This document shows positions 1 through 4,475 of a DNA stretch of 5,140 nucleotides, piece after piece. This DNA is from an uncultured Eubacteriales bacterium. Its GTDB lineage: Bacteria > Bacillota > Clostridia > Oscillospirales > Oscillospiraceae. The notes beneath the pieces were generated by a model. It had not been told where the DNA came from and did no database searches. It saw only the letters and a list, made by a program, of their open reading frames with translations. The stretch covers positions 1 through 5,140 of the forward strand of contig OMQS01000095.1 of assembly GCA_900313295.1 (NCBI GenBank). Direction: 5' to 3'. Numbering within the stretch: the first letter of the stretch is position 1; each line of letters opens with the position of its first letter. A program made the position numbers and the translations under genes.

Positions 1-1
1 C

Positions 2-898
2 ATCGGTGAGCCCGGTACCCAGCTGACCATGCGTACGTTCCACACCGGCGGCGTGGCCGGCGGCGACATCACCCAGGGTCTTCCCCGTGTGGAGGAGCTG
101 TTCGAGGCGCGCAAGCCCAAGAAGATGGCCACTCTTTCCGAGATCGCCGGCAAGGTCCGCTTTGAGGATGCCGCCAAGGGCAGCCTCCTGAACATCATCG
201 TCACCGCCGATGACGGCGATACCCGCACCTACTCCATGCCCCACACGGGTCTGCAGGTGAAGGACGGCGACGTCATCGAAAAGGGCAAGCAGCTGCAGGA
301 CGGCGCGCTGAACCCCCACGATGTCCTGCGTATCCGCGGCGCCAGCGCTGTGCACAACTACCTCATTCAGGAAGTTCTGAAAGTGTACCGTCAGCAGGGC
401 GTGGACATCAACGATAAGCACATCGAGGTCATCGTCCGCCAGATGATGCGTAAGGTGCGCGTGGAGGAAGCGGGGGACACCAACCTGCTCTCCGGCGCCA
501 TGGCCGACGTGCTGGAGGTGGAGCTGGAGAACGCCAAGGTGCGCGACCGCATCGCCGCCGGCGAAGTGAACGCCGAAACCGGCGAGCCTCTGCGTGAAGC
601 CACCTACACCCAGCTCCTCATGGGTATCACCAAGGCCTCCCTGGCCACGGATTCCTTCCTCTCCGCCGCCTCCTTCCAGGAGACCACCAAGGTCCTCACC
701 GAGGCCGCCATCAAGGGTAAGGTGGACCATCTGGTGGGTCTGAAGGAAAATGTCATCATCGGCAAGCTCATCCCCGCCGGCGCCGGCCTCACCGCCTATC
801 GCCACTTTGCCGAGGAGCTTGTACCCGACAAGGAGGAGCCTGTGCGCGAGGTGCAGATCATCTCCAACGCCGTGGCCGCCGCCCACACGGAGGAGTAA
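2..898 (+). CDS. rpoC: DNA-directed RNA polymerase beta' subunit, C-terminal part (5' end outside window)
   Basis: This is the C-terminal 298 residues of the largest catalytic subunit of RNA polymerase, open from base 2 to the TAA at 896-898. The first visible residues ([17 protein letters not shown]) are the end of the bridge-helix region and the start of the trigger loop, with the conserved Met10, Arg11 and His14 that contact the incoming NTP. The trigger loop runs straight on into [20 protein letters not shown] without the large SI3 insertion of gammaproteobacterial RpoC, as is usual in Firmicutes. The remainder (roughly residues 40-290) is the expected C-terminal region, including [26 protein letters not shown] and the [33 protein letters not shown] block of the clamp base that closes the family. 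The gene ends with an acidic tail (HTEE) and is followed by a terminator, so it is probably the last gene of the rpoBC operon. The missing N-terminal part lies upstream of the window. Identification is certain. Confidence 0.98.
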   Translation: MGEPGTQLTMRTFHTGGVAGGDITQGLPRVEELFEARKPKKMATLSEIAGKVRFEDAAKGSLLNIIVTADDGDTRTYSMPHTGLQVKDGDVIEKGKQLQDGALNPHDVLRIRGASAVHNYLIQEVLKVYRQQGVDINDKHIEVIVRQMMRKVRVEEAGDTNLLSGAMADVLEVELENAKVRDRIAAGEVNAETGEPLREATYTQLLMGITKASLATDSFLSAASFQETTKVLTEAAIKGKVDHLVGLKENVIIGKLIPAGAGLTAYRHFAEELVPDKEEPVREVQIISNAVAAAHTEE

Positions 899-960
899 TT
901 CTCCGCCGGCTGCCCGACCGTCGGGATAATAAGCTGAATAAGCGGCCATAAATGCCGCAA

Positions 961-1020
961 AAAGCAGGACTGCCAGACCGGTGCACCCCACCGCCTGCGC
1001 AGTCCTGCTTTCGTTTTTTC
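961..1020 (+). terminator. Intrinsic terminator of rpoC
   Basis: A perfect 13-bp stem pairs AAAGCAGGACTGC (961-973) with GCAGTCCTGCTTT (999-1011). It is followed by CGTTTTTTC (1012-1020), a T6 tract on the + strand. The loop is 25 nt and can pair further inside. The stem begins 62 bp after the rpoC stop. A smaller hairpin (GCGGC 942-946 with GCCGC 954-958) lies just before it and may extend the structure. This is a textbook rho-independent terminator for transcription leaving rpoC. Confidence 0.9.
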
Positions 1021-1223
1021 GCACAAAAAATTAAGCTAAAATTATGTAAAACGCAAAAAATCAAAACCCCTTGCGATTCTTTGCACAAAGTGCCAAAATA
1101 AGTCTGCTAATAGACCAAGCAAGATTCACCAGTGAATCTTGCTTTTTGCTCCGCAAAAAGCAAGGAAATATCCCTGCATCTTATCCGCATCTAAAAATAA
1201 AAAATGAAAAGAGGAATGTGTTT
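1021..1223 (+). promoter_or_regulatory. AT-rich gene-free spacer and presumed leader of the signal-peptide gene
   Basis: Together with the rpoC terminator this makes a gene-free stretch of 325 bp. It is much more AT-rich than its surroundings and must contain the promoter of the gene that starts at 1224. No convincing -35/-10 pair is visible. The best -10 is TAAAAT (1037-1042), but its -35 at 17 bp is only TTTTTT inside the rpoC terminator tail. A second weak candidate is TTGCAC (1081-1086) with GCTAAT (1106-1111) at a long 19-bp spacing. A 12-bp palindrome, CTTTGCACAAAG, lies at 1079-1090. The spacer also holds two overlapping hairpins (1117-1164, listed separately). An SD sequence, AAGAGGA (1209-1215), sits 8 nt before the ATG at 1224 and fixes the translation start there. 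Confidence 0.5.
1117..1164 (+). promoter_or_regulatory. Two overlapping, mutually exclusive hairpins (attenuator-like)
   Basis: Hairpin A pairs AAGCAAGATTCAC (1117-1129) with GTGAATCTTGCTT (1132-1144). It is a perfect 13-bp stem, followed by a short T run (T5 at 1143-1147), so it resembles a weak intrinsic terminator. Hairpin B pairs CTTGCTTTTTGC (1138-1149) with GCAAAAAGCAAG (1153-1164), a perfect 12-bp stem around a TCC loop. Both need the segment 1138-1144, so an RNA can form only one of them fully at a time. Hairpin B would also bury the U run of hairpin A. The layout is that of a terminator/antiterminator switch in front of the gene at 1224. No ligand-binding domain is recognised upstream. 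The alternative is a small dispersed palindromic repeat. The structure is seen directly; the function is inferred. Confidence 0.55.
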
Positions 1224-1289
1224 ATGATGAAAAAAACACGACCAAGCGGTCTCTGCTGGTCAGCATTCTGGCGCTGGTCATGTGCGTGA
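1224..1289 (+). pseudogene. Frameshifted 5' end of the SipW-type signal-peptide gene
   Basis: The SD sequence AAGAGGA (1209-1215) lies 8 nt before tandem ATGs at 1224 and 1227, so this is where ribosomes should start. As sequenced, that frame reads MMKKTRPSGLCWSAFWRWSCA and stops at 1287-1289. The A7 tract at 1230-1236 explains the failure. With one more A the reading becomes MMKKNTTKRSLLVSILALV and joins seamlessly to the downstream frame, giving a lysine/arginine n-region and a hydrophobic h-region of a signal peptide. The downstream frame itself has no ATG, GTG or TTG start before 1280. The fragment is thus the true N-terminus of the next entry, separated from it by one base. A sequencing or assembly error, a real mutation, or slippage-controlled expression are all possible. 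Confidence 0.75.
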
Positions 1290-1855
1290 CCATGCTCGTC
1301 GGCACCACCTTCGCGTGGTTCACCGACAGTGCCTCCACCTCCGTCAACAAGATCGAGGCCGGCCGGCTGAAAGTGGACATCGTGGATGCCGACAACACCG
1401 ATACCACCCTGAAAGGCGGTGAAAACACCAAGACCATCACCATTATCGGCAACGGCAACAAGGTGATCTTCAACAAGCTGAATTCAAATTTGAGCCAGAT
1501 CAACTGCAACGGGGCGAAGCTGGTCATCAAGAATGCGACGGTGGCCGTCGGCACAGATGACGCCACAAGATCCACTTGGGATGCGCACGACATCGTGTTT
1601 AAGGGTGACGTTGCATTTGAAAACGTCACATTTGAGAGAGCCGTTGCCATCAATGGCAATGCCTCCTTCAAGAACTGCACGATCTCCGACAAGAACGCCA
1701 ACGCGGAGACTTATATGCTCTGGATCCAGGCAGGCTCCAATGTCACGCTGGATAACTGCACCATTGATGGCAAGAGCAACACCACGCATGGCAACCGCGC
1801 CATTGCCATTAAGGATGAGTATGTTGCCAATGCCGGCATGACCACGCACCCGTAG
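1280..1855 (+). CDS. Secreted TasA/camelysin-type protein with SipW-class signal peptide and beta-helix-like rungs, frameshifted at 5' end and probably 3'-truncated
   Basis: The open frame gives 191 residues from the ATG at 1280, but the true start is very likely 1224 (see the A7 frameshift). The text VSILALVMCVTMLVGTTFAWFTDSAS, which begins upstream of 1280, followed by VNKIEAGRLKVDIVDA, is the signal-peptide class recognised by the dedicated signal peptidase SipW: a hydrophobic core, then A-W-F-T-D, then the AGxLxVDI strand of TasA/camelysin-like proteins. These proteins are exported and often form surface fibres. Downstream, repeated short rungs with the pattern hydrophobic-x-hydrophobic-x-N-x-T-hydrophobic (LVIKNATV 81-88, VAFENVTF 111-118, ASFKNCTI 128-135, VTLDNCTI 155-162) suggest a right-handed parallel beta-helix. 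The frame ends abruptly at ANAGMTTHP, with its TAG inside a GTAGGGG-type palindrome, so the C-terminus has probably been lost. No sipW gene is in the window. The family of the signal peptide is fairly sure; the function of the passenger is unknown. Confidence 0.7.
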   Translation: MCVTMLVGTTFAWFTDSASTSVNKIEAGRLKVDIVDADNTDTTLKGGENTKTITIIGNGNKVIFNKLNSNLSQINCNGAKLVIKNATVAVGTDDATRSTWDAHDIVFKGDVAFENVTFERAVAINGNASFKNCTISDKNANAETYMLWIQAGSNVTLDNCTIDGKSNTTHGNRAIAIKDEYVANAGMTTHP

Positions 1856-1877
1856 GGGAGACCCTTTCGGCCGCCCG
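1849..1877. repeat. GTAGGGG-type imperfect palindrome (candidate dispersed REP-like repeat)
   Basis: CCCGTAGGGGAGACC (1849-1863), a CTTTC loop (1864-1868) and GGCCGCCCG (1869-1877) form an imperfect stem with six of eight pairs between 1856-1863 and 1869-1876. Elements beginning CGTAGGGG and ending CGCCCG around a variable stem are, to my recollection, common intergenic repeats in GC-rich gut clostridia. Here the TAG of the motif supplies the stop codon of the upstream reading frame (1853-1855). That suggests the element inserted into, or marks a rearrangement at, the 3' end of that gene. Assignment to a repeat family needs a genome-wide count. Confidence 0.45.
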
Positions 1878-1918
1878 CTGCGCAGAGGAACCGCACGGCG
1901 CCGGCAGCTTCGGAAATA

Positions 1919-1952
1919 AAAAAGTCCTCCGACATCTGTCGGAGGACTTTTT
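1919..1952. terminator. Bidirectional intrinsic terminator between the convergent surface gene and rpmA
   Basis: AAAAAGTCCTCCGACA (1919-1934) pairs perfectly over 16 bp with TGTCGGAGGACTTTTT (1937-1952), around a 2-nt TC loop that probably opens to four. Both strands end in a T5-T6 run, so the element can stop transcription of the + strand gene at 1224-1855 and of the - strand rplU-prp-rpmA operon, whose last stop codon lies 10 bp away. Confidence 0.93.
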
Positions 1953-1962
1953 CAAAAACAGA

Positions 1963-2244
1963 TTACTCGGCGGGGTAAACAGAGACCTGCTTACGATCCT
2001 TGCCCAGACGCTCGAAACGGACAACACCGTCAGCCTTGGCAAAGAGGGTATCGTCGGTGCCGATGCCCACGTTCTTGCCGGGGTGAATGTGCGTGCCGCG
2101 CTGACGCACCAGAATGTTGCCGGCCAGAACGAACTGACCGTCAGCACGCTTGGGGCCAAGGCGCTTGGACTCGGAGTCACGGCCGTTCTTGGTGGAACCC
2201 ATACCTTTTTTATGGGCGAAGAATTGCAGACCGATATACAGCAT
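1963..2244 (-). CDS. rpmA: Large ribosomal subunit protein bL27, with cleavable N-terminal extension
   Basis: The 93-residue protein is a full-length bL27, a component of the 50S subunit whose N-terminal tail reaches towards the peptidyl-transferase centre. Conserved text includes [20 protein letters not shown] (11-30) and the [16 protein letters not shown] core (41-56). Unlike the E. coli protein, which starts directly at AHKK after Met removal, this one carries a nine-residue extension, MLYIGLQFF, ending in the LQFF motif cut by the protease Prp. Cleavage before Ala10 would expose AHKKGMG, matching the mature E. coli N-terminus. An SD sequence, AAAGGATGG, lies upstream of the ATG at 2244. 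The gene is last in the rplU-prp-rpmA operon and is followed after 10 bp by a strong terminator. The common next gene, obgE, is not present. Confidence 0.97.
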   Translation of the reverse strand: MLYIGLQFFAHKKGMGSTKNGRDSESKRLGPKRADGQFVLAGNILVRQRGTHIHPGKNVGIGTDDTLFAKADGVVRFERLGKDRKQVSVYPAE

Positions 2245-2291
2245 AATTCAGTACCATCCTTTCTGATAAGATGATTGCGGGGAACAGGAGG

Positions 2292-2621
2292 TCATTCCTC
2301 CATCACTTCGATGTTTTCGGGGTATTCGTCGTGGAGCTGGGCGAGATAGACCATAAGCCCCGTCAACAGATTCTGACAGGTGCTCTCCGCCGGAGCGGAC
2401 AGGCCGCCGGGCAGACGGAAAGAGATCGTCGCATCCTTCTCCCGAACCTTTACCGAGGCGCACAGCCCCATCACGTCGTTCACGGTGCTCTCCACCAGAC
2501 GAATGGCGCTGGTGACGGCGGCACAGACGATGTCCGAGCCTTCCTCACCCCAGCCGCTGTGCCCCTGCACATCAAACCCGACGATGCGGGCTTGCTCCAC
2601 AAGGAACGAAACAGTGGTCAT
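2292..2621 (-). CDS. prp: Ribosomal-processing cysteine protease Prp (YsxB family)
   Basis: The 109-residue protein has the hallmark of Prp: GHSGWGEEGSDIVCAAVTSA (20-39), holding the catalytic pair His21 and Cys33. These correspond to His22/Cys34 of the characterised Staphylococcus aureus enzyme. Prp removes the N-terminal extension of bL27 just before an Ala/Ser-x-Lys-Lys start, and this is essential in S. aureus because the extension would obstruct the peptidyl-transferase centre. Its substrate with an intact LQFF motif is encoded directly downstream. The start ATG lies 6 bp after the rplU stop, with only a weak SD (AAGAG), so translation is probably coupled to rplU. The length is normal for the family. 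Confidence 0.95.
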   Translation of the reverse strand: MTTVSFLVEQARIVGFDVQGHSGWGEEGSDIVCAAVTSAIRLVESTVNDVMGLCASVKVREKDATISFRLPGGLSAPAESTCQNLLTGLMVYLAQLHDEYPENIEVMEE

Positions 2622-2627
2622 ACGCTC

Positions 2628-2939
2628 TTAGAACGTGATCTTGCCGATCTCAACCTTGGTGTAAGGCTGACGATGACCCTGGCGTTTGCGATAGCCCTTT
2701 TTGGGGGTGTACTTGAAGATACGGATCTTCTTGCCCTTGCCGTTCTTCACCACGGTGGCGTCCACCTTGGCGCCCTCCACCACGGGAGTGCCGAACTTGG
2801 TGTTCTCCCCGTCGATGATGGCCAGAACCTGATCGAAAACCACGGAATCTCCGGCGTTGACATCCAGCTTCTCGATGAACAGAGTGTCACCCTCAGAAAC
2901 GTTGTACTGCTTACCACCGGTCACGATGATTGCCTGCAT
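2628..2939 (-). CDS. rplU: Large ribosomal subunit protein bL21
   Basis: From the ATG at 2939 the product has 103 residues, the standard bL21 length, starting [14 protein letters not shown] like other family members (Y/Q-A-I-I-x-T/S-G-G-K-Q). The family signature near the C-terminus is clear: [20 protein letters not shown] (75-94). bL21 binds 23S rRNA and helps assemble the 50S subunit. A GTG at 2951 would add four residues (MQQA), but it overlaps the purine-rich SD GGAAAGGTAGG, whereas the ATG at 2939 sits at a usable distance and matches homologues, so the shorter form is preferred. It is the first gene of the rplU-prp-rpmA operon. Confidence 0.97.
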   Translation of the reverse strand: MQAIIVTGGKQYNVSEGDTLFIEKLDVNAGDSVVFDQVLAIIDGENTKFGTPVVEGAKVDATVVKNGKGKKIRIFKYTPKKGYRKRQGHRQPYTKVEIGKITF

Positions 2940-3029
2940 TGCTTGTTGCACCTACCTTTCCTTTATTACGGACTCGCTGTCGGGGGCGGCCTGCCAAGCG
3001 GCAGACGCTTGTAACCCATTCAAAGCGGC
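2940..3029 (-). promoter_or_regulatory. rplU mRNA leader, possible L21-type ribosomal-protein leader
   Basis: Between the predicted transcription start (about 3029) and the rplU ATG lies a leader of about 90 nt that can fold. CAAGCG (complement of 3006-3011) pairs with CGCTTG (complement of 2995-3000) around five bases. A competing stem, CTGCC/GGCAG (2991-2995 with 3000-3004), shares part of the same sequence. The SD GGAAAGGTAGG follows at the end of the leader. Structured leaders upstream of rplU (the 'L21 leader' class) are known in Firmicutes and are thought to mediate autoregulation. I could not check a covariance-model match, so the assignment rests on position, length and foldability. 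Confidence 0.45.
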
Positions 3030-3035
3030 TTATAT

Positions 3036-3064
3036 AGTTTAGCAGACTTTAGAAAGCCTGTCAA
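3036..3064 (-). promoter_or_regulatory. Promoter of the rplU-prp-rpmA operon
   Basis: On the - strand a consensus -35 box TTGACA (3064-3059) is followed after exactly 17 bp by TAAACT (3041-3036). A second TA-rich hexamer, TATATA, comes directly after it. The -35 box lies only 24 bp past the luxS stop codon, with no terminator between, so the ribosomal operon has its own strong vegetative promoter but could also receive read-through from pfs-luxS. Confidence 0.85.
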
Positions 3065-3088
3065 CCGGTTTCGGGAACTTTTTCGGCA

Positions 3089-3556
3089 TTATTTTGCGGG
3101 ATAAACCAGCTTTTCCTCCGCCCACGAGGCGATGAGACCGCTGTACCAGGCACAGCAGGCTTTGGCCTCCGGCAGACTGAGGTTTTTATAGTTGCCGCAC
3201 TCGATGGCGCTGCAGCCGGGCATTGGCTCGTTATAGGCTGCGCCATGGGAAAAAACGTCCTGCAACAGGGCTATGGCCTGAGCATTTGTGAGCCTATCGC
3301 CGTCAAAAAGGAAATAAAAACCCGTCTGGCAGCCCATAGGGCCGAAATAGACCACGGCGTCTTTATGTTCGGAGTTGCGCAGGAGGGTGGCGATGACATG
3401 CTCCACGGAGTGCATCTCGCTGTTTGAAAGCAGGTCGCCGGTGTTGGGTCTTTTGAACCGCAGGTCGAAAGTGACCACGTTCCCATCCCGGCGGGAGAGG
3501 TACAGGCCGGGGGTGAGGACATTGTGATCCACGGTGAAACTGGCTATGCGCTCCAT
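3089..3556 (-). CDS. luxS: S-ribosylhomocysteine lyase (autoinducer-2 synthase)
   Basis: LuxS splits S-ribosylhomocysteine into homocysteine and DPD, the precursor of the signal AI-2, completing the step after Pfs in the activated methyl cycle. From the ATG at 3556 it has 155 residues, starting MERIASFTVDHNVL as in other LuxS proteins. The metal ligands are visible: His49 and His53 in HSVEHV (with Glu52 as acid/base) and Cys120 in ECGNY. The catalytic Cys76 lies in GPMGCQTGFY. An in-frame ATG at 3562 overlaps the pfs stop as ATGA, but GGAGG (complement of 3564-3568) is only 1 nt from it and 7 nt from the ATG at 3556, so the latter is chosen. The gene lies 2 bp after pfs and is clearly coupled to it. 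All active-site residues are present. Confidence 0.97.
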   Translation of the reverse strand: MERIASFTVDHNVLTPGLYLSRRDGNVVTFDLRFKRPNTGDLLSNSEMHSVEHVIATLLRNSEHKDAVVYFGPMGCQTGFYFLFDGDRLTNAQAIALLQDVFSHGAAYNEPMPGCSAIECGNYKNLSLPEAKACCAWYSGLIASWAEEKLVYPAK

Positions 3557-3558
3557 AT

Positions 3559-4230
3559 TCATGCCTCCAGATTATCAATAAATTTCATAGCCACGGCATT
3601 GAGTTCCCGTATGGCCTCGGGAAAATTGAAAAAGAAGTCGTGGTGCTCCAGCACGCAGTCGCTGACGGACTTCAAAGACAGGAACGGCACGCCGTTGCGG
3701 CAGCACACCTGCGCCACGGCGCCGCCCTCCATCTCGCACAGTAGGGGGTGGAAGGTGTCGCTTATCCAGTGGCTGCGGGGGGTGTCGGTGGCGAACCAGT
3801 CGCCGGTGGCCACCAGACCCGTGCGGTAGGGCAGGCCGGTCTTGTCCAGCGCGGCCTTGGCCTTTTCCGGCCATGCGGTGGGGAACTCCACCATGTTCAC
3901 CGTGGACACAAGCCCCACGGGGTCGCCCAGAGCGGAGGTGTCGGAGTCGTGCTGCACGAAGCCGGAGGCCAGCACCAGCGTGCCGATGGGCACATTTTCA
4001 AAGCAGCCGGCCACGCCCACATTCAGCACCACGTCTGGCTGATAGCGGCTGATGAGCAGCTGGGCGGACATGGCGGCGTTCACCTTGCCCACGCCGCCGG
4101 CGCAGGCCACCACGTCCTCGCGGATCTGATAAAAAGACGCACCGGCCACTTTTTCCAGAAAGTGGGCGTTTTCGTTTTTCAGCAGGCTCTCGATCTCACC
4201 GTCCATGGCGTACATCATGCCGATTTTCAT
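3559..4230 (-). CDS. mtnN: 5'-methylthioadenosine/S-adenosylhomocysteine nucleosidase
   Basis: This enzyme (also called Pfs) hydrolyses the glycosidic bond of S-adenosylhomocysteine and 5'-methylthioadenosine, releasing adenine. Its product S-ribosylhomocysteine is the substrate of LuxS next door. From the ATG at 4230 there are 223 residues. Catalytic Glu12 is in MKIGMMYAMDGEIESLL. The phosphorylase-fold core follows (VLNVGVAGCFENVPIGTLVL, 68-87). CEMEGGAVAQVC (165-176) contains the ribose-binding Met167/Glu168, and the catalytic Asp is Asp191 in KSVSD. An upstream in-frame ATG (4254) would add eight residues, but the SD AAAGGGGA lies just before the ATG at 4230 and homologues begin MKIGI, so the shorter form is used. 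It is the first gene of the pfs-luxS pair and is preceded by a long leader. Confidence 0.96.
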   Translation of the reverse strand: MKIGMMYAMDGEIESLLKNENAHFLEKVAGASFYQIREDVVACAGGVGKVNAAMSAQLLISRYQPDVVLNVGVAGCFENVPIGTLVLASGFVQHDSDTSALGDPVGLVSTVNMVEFPTAWPEKAKAALDKTGLPYRTGLVATGDWFATDTPRSHWISDTFHPLLCEMEGGAVAQVCCRNGVPFLSLKSVSDCVLEHHDFFFNFPEAIRELNAVAMKFIDNLEA

Positions 4231-4295
4231 GGAGAATTCCCCTTTCGGTTTCAAATTCAGCGTGTCGAAAAAGTCTTTTCGCCCCGCTGCCTAAG

Positions 4296-4324
4296 TTTTT
4301 GAAACTTTGAAAAAGTTTCAAAAA
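4296..4324. repeat. Perfect 13-bp A/T-rich inverted repeat
   Basis: TTTTTGAAACTTT (4296-4308) and AAAGTTTCAAAAA (4312-4324) are exact reverse complements around a 3-nt GAA loop. Neither side is followed by a clean U-run after the stem, although each arm ends in five A or T. It could act as a weak bidirectional terminator or attenuator within the mtnN leader, or be a copy of a short dispersed palindrome. Confidence 0.6.
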
Positions 4325-4339
4325 ATACAGATTTCAATG

Positions 4340-4370
4340 GTGAGGGACACCCTTCTTGGGTTTCCCTCAC
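4340..4370. repeat. 13-bp inverted repeat with one mismatch, plus flanking direct 9-mer
   Basis: GTGAGGGACACCC (4340-4352) pairs with GGGTTTCCCTCAC (4358-4370) at 12 of 13 positions (one C/T mismatch) around the loop TTCTT. The 9-mer ACACCCTTC occurs at 4347-4355 and again at 4371-4379, so one copy overlaps the loop and the other abuts the stem. In the - strand mtnN leader it would form a stable GC-rich hairpin. No U-run follows, so it is not a standard terminator. Confidence 0.55.
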
Positions 4371-4432
4371 ACACCCTTCCTTACCGTTATTGCACATTCT
4401 GCCACTTTATCTGCAGTCTGGAATTACCTCAT

Positions 4433-4461
4433 ATTGTACCTTTTTTTATAACAGATTGCAA
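4433..4461 (-). promoter_or_regulatory. Promoter of mtnN-luxS
   Basis: On the - strand TTGCAA (4461-4456) is separated by 17 bp from TACAAT (4438-4433), a near-consensus sigma-A promoter. The spacer is an A-rich tract. It is the only strong candidate between mtnN and tmcAL on this strand, and it predicts a transcription start near 4426. Confidence 0.72.
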
Positions 4462-4475
4462 CAGGCCGTTGCCTG
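4458..4475. promoter_or_regulatory. Small dyad between the back-to-back -35 boxes (possible operator)
   Basis: GCAAC (4458-4462) and GTTGC (4468-4472) form a 5-bp inverted repeat with a 5-bp spacer. An overlapping second dyad is CAGGC (4462-4466) with GCCTG (4471-4475). They span both -35 boxes, so a dimeric regulator bound here would affect both promoters. The repeats are short enough to arise by chance. Confidence 0.3.

Larger units (their letters stand above)
4231..4426 (-). promoter_or_regulatory. Long structured 5' leader of mtnN-luxS (predicted, about 195 nt)
   Basis: If transcription starts about 7 bp after the -10 box at 4438-4433, the mRNA has roughly 195 nt before the mtnN ATG. Three inverted repeats fall in it: 4340-4370 (12 of 13 pairs), 4296-4324 (13 perfect A/T-rich pairs) and CGAAAA/TTTTCG at 4266-4281. 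An SD, AAAGGGGA, ends the leader. No small gene is seen here on either strand. No T-box specifier loop or SAM-I (S-box) signature is recognisable, and I could not fit it to the known SAH riboswitch by eye. It may be a cis-regulatory RNA or simply the site of inserted small repeats. Confidence 0.4.

Noticed and set aside
913..925. Hairpin CCCGA/TCGGG after the rpoC stop as a separate terminator
   Set aside because: It has only five pairs, a 3-nt loop and no T-run. The stem at 961-1011 is the real terminator.
1071..1289. Possible 72-residue + strand protein running through the hairpins
   Set aside because: No ribosome binding site is seen at 1071 and it would have to translate through both stems. 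Only its last part, from the SD-supported ATG at 1224, is meaningful, as the frameshifted start of the surface gene.
2271..3014. Long + strand open frame (247 codons) across prp and rplU
   Set aside because: It lies opposite two unmistakable conserved genes with proper ribosome binding sites and a promoter. It is a shadow of their codon bias.
3748..4302. + strand open frame (184 codons) opposite mtnN
   Set aside because: It is antisense to mtnN with a Gly/His-rich, motif-free product.
4390..4418. TTGCAC at 4390-4395 as a -35 box for tmcAL
   Set aside because: The hexamer 17 bp further (GCAGTC) does not resemble a -10 box. The TTGCCT/TACAAT pair closer to the gene is far better.
4231..4426. 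SAM-I riboswitch or T-box in the mtnN leader
   Set aside because: Neither the S-box core nor the conserved T-box sequence (TGGNACCGCG-like) is visible, and no intrinsic terminator with a U-run ends the leader.
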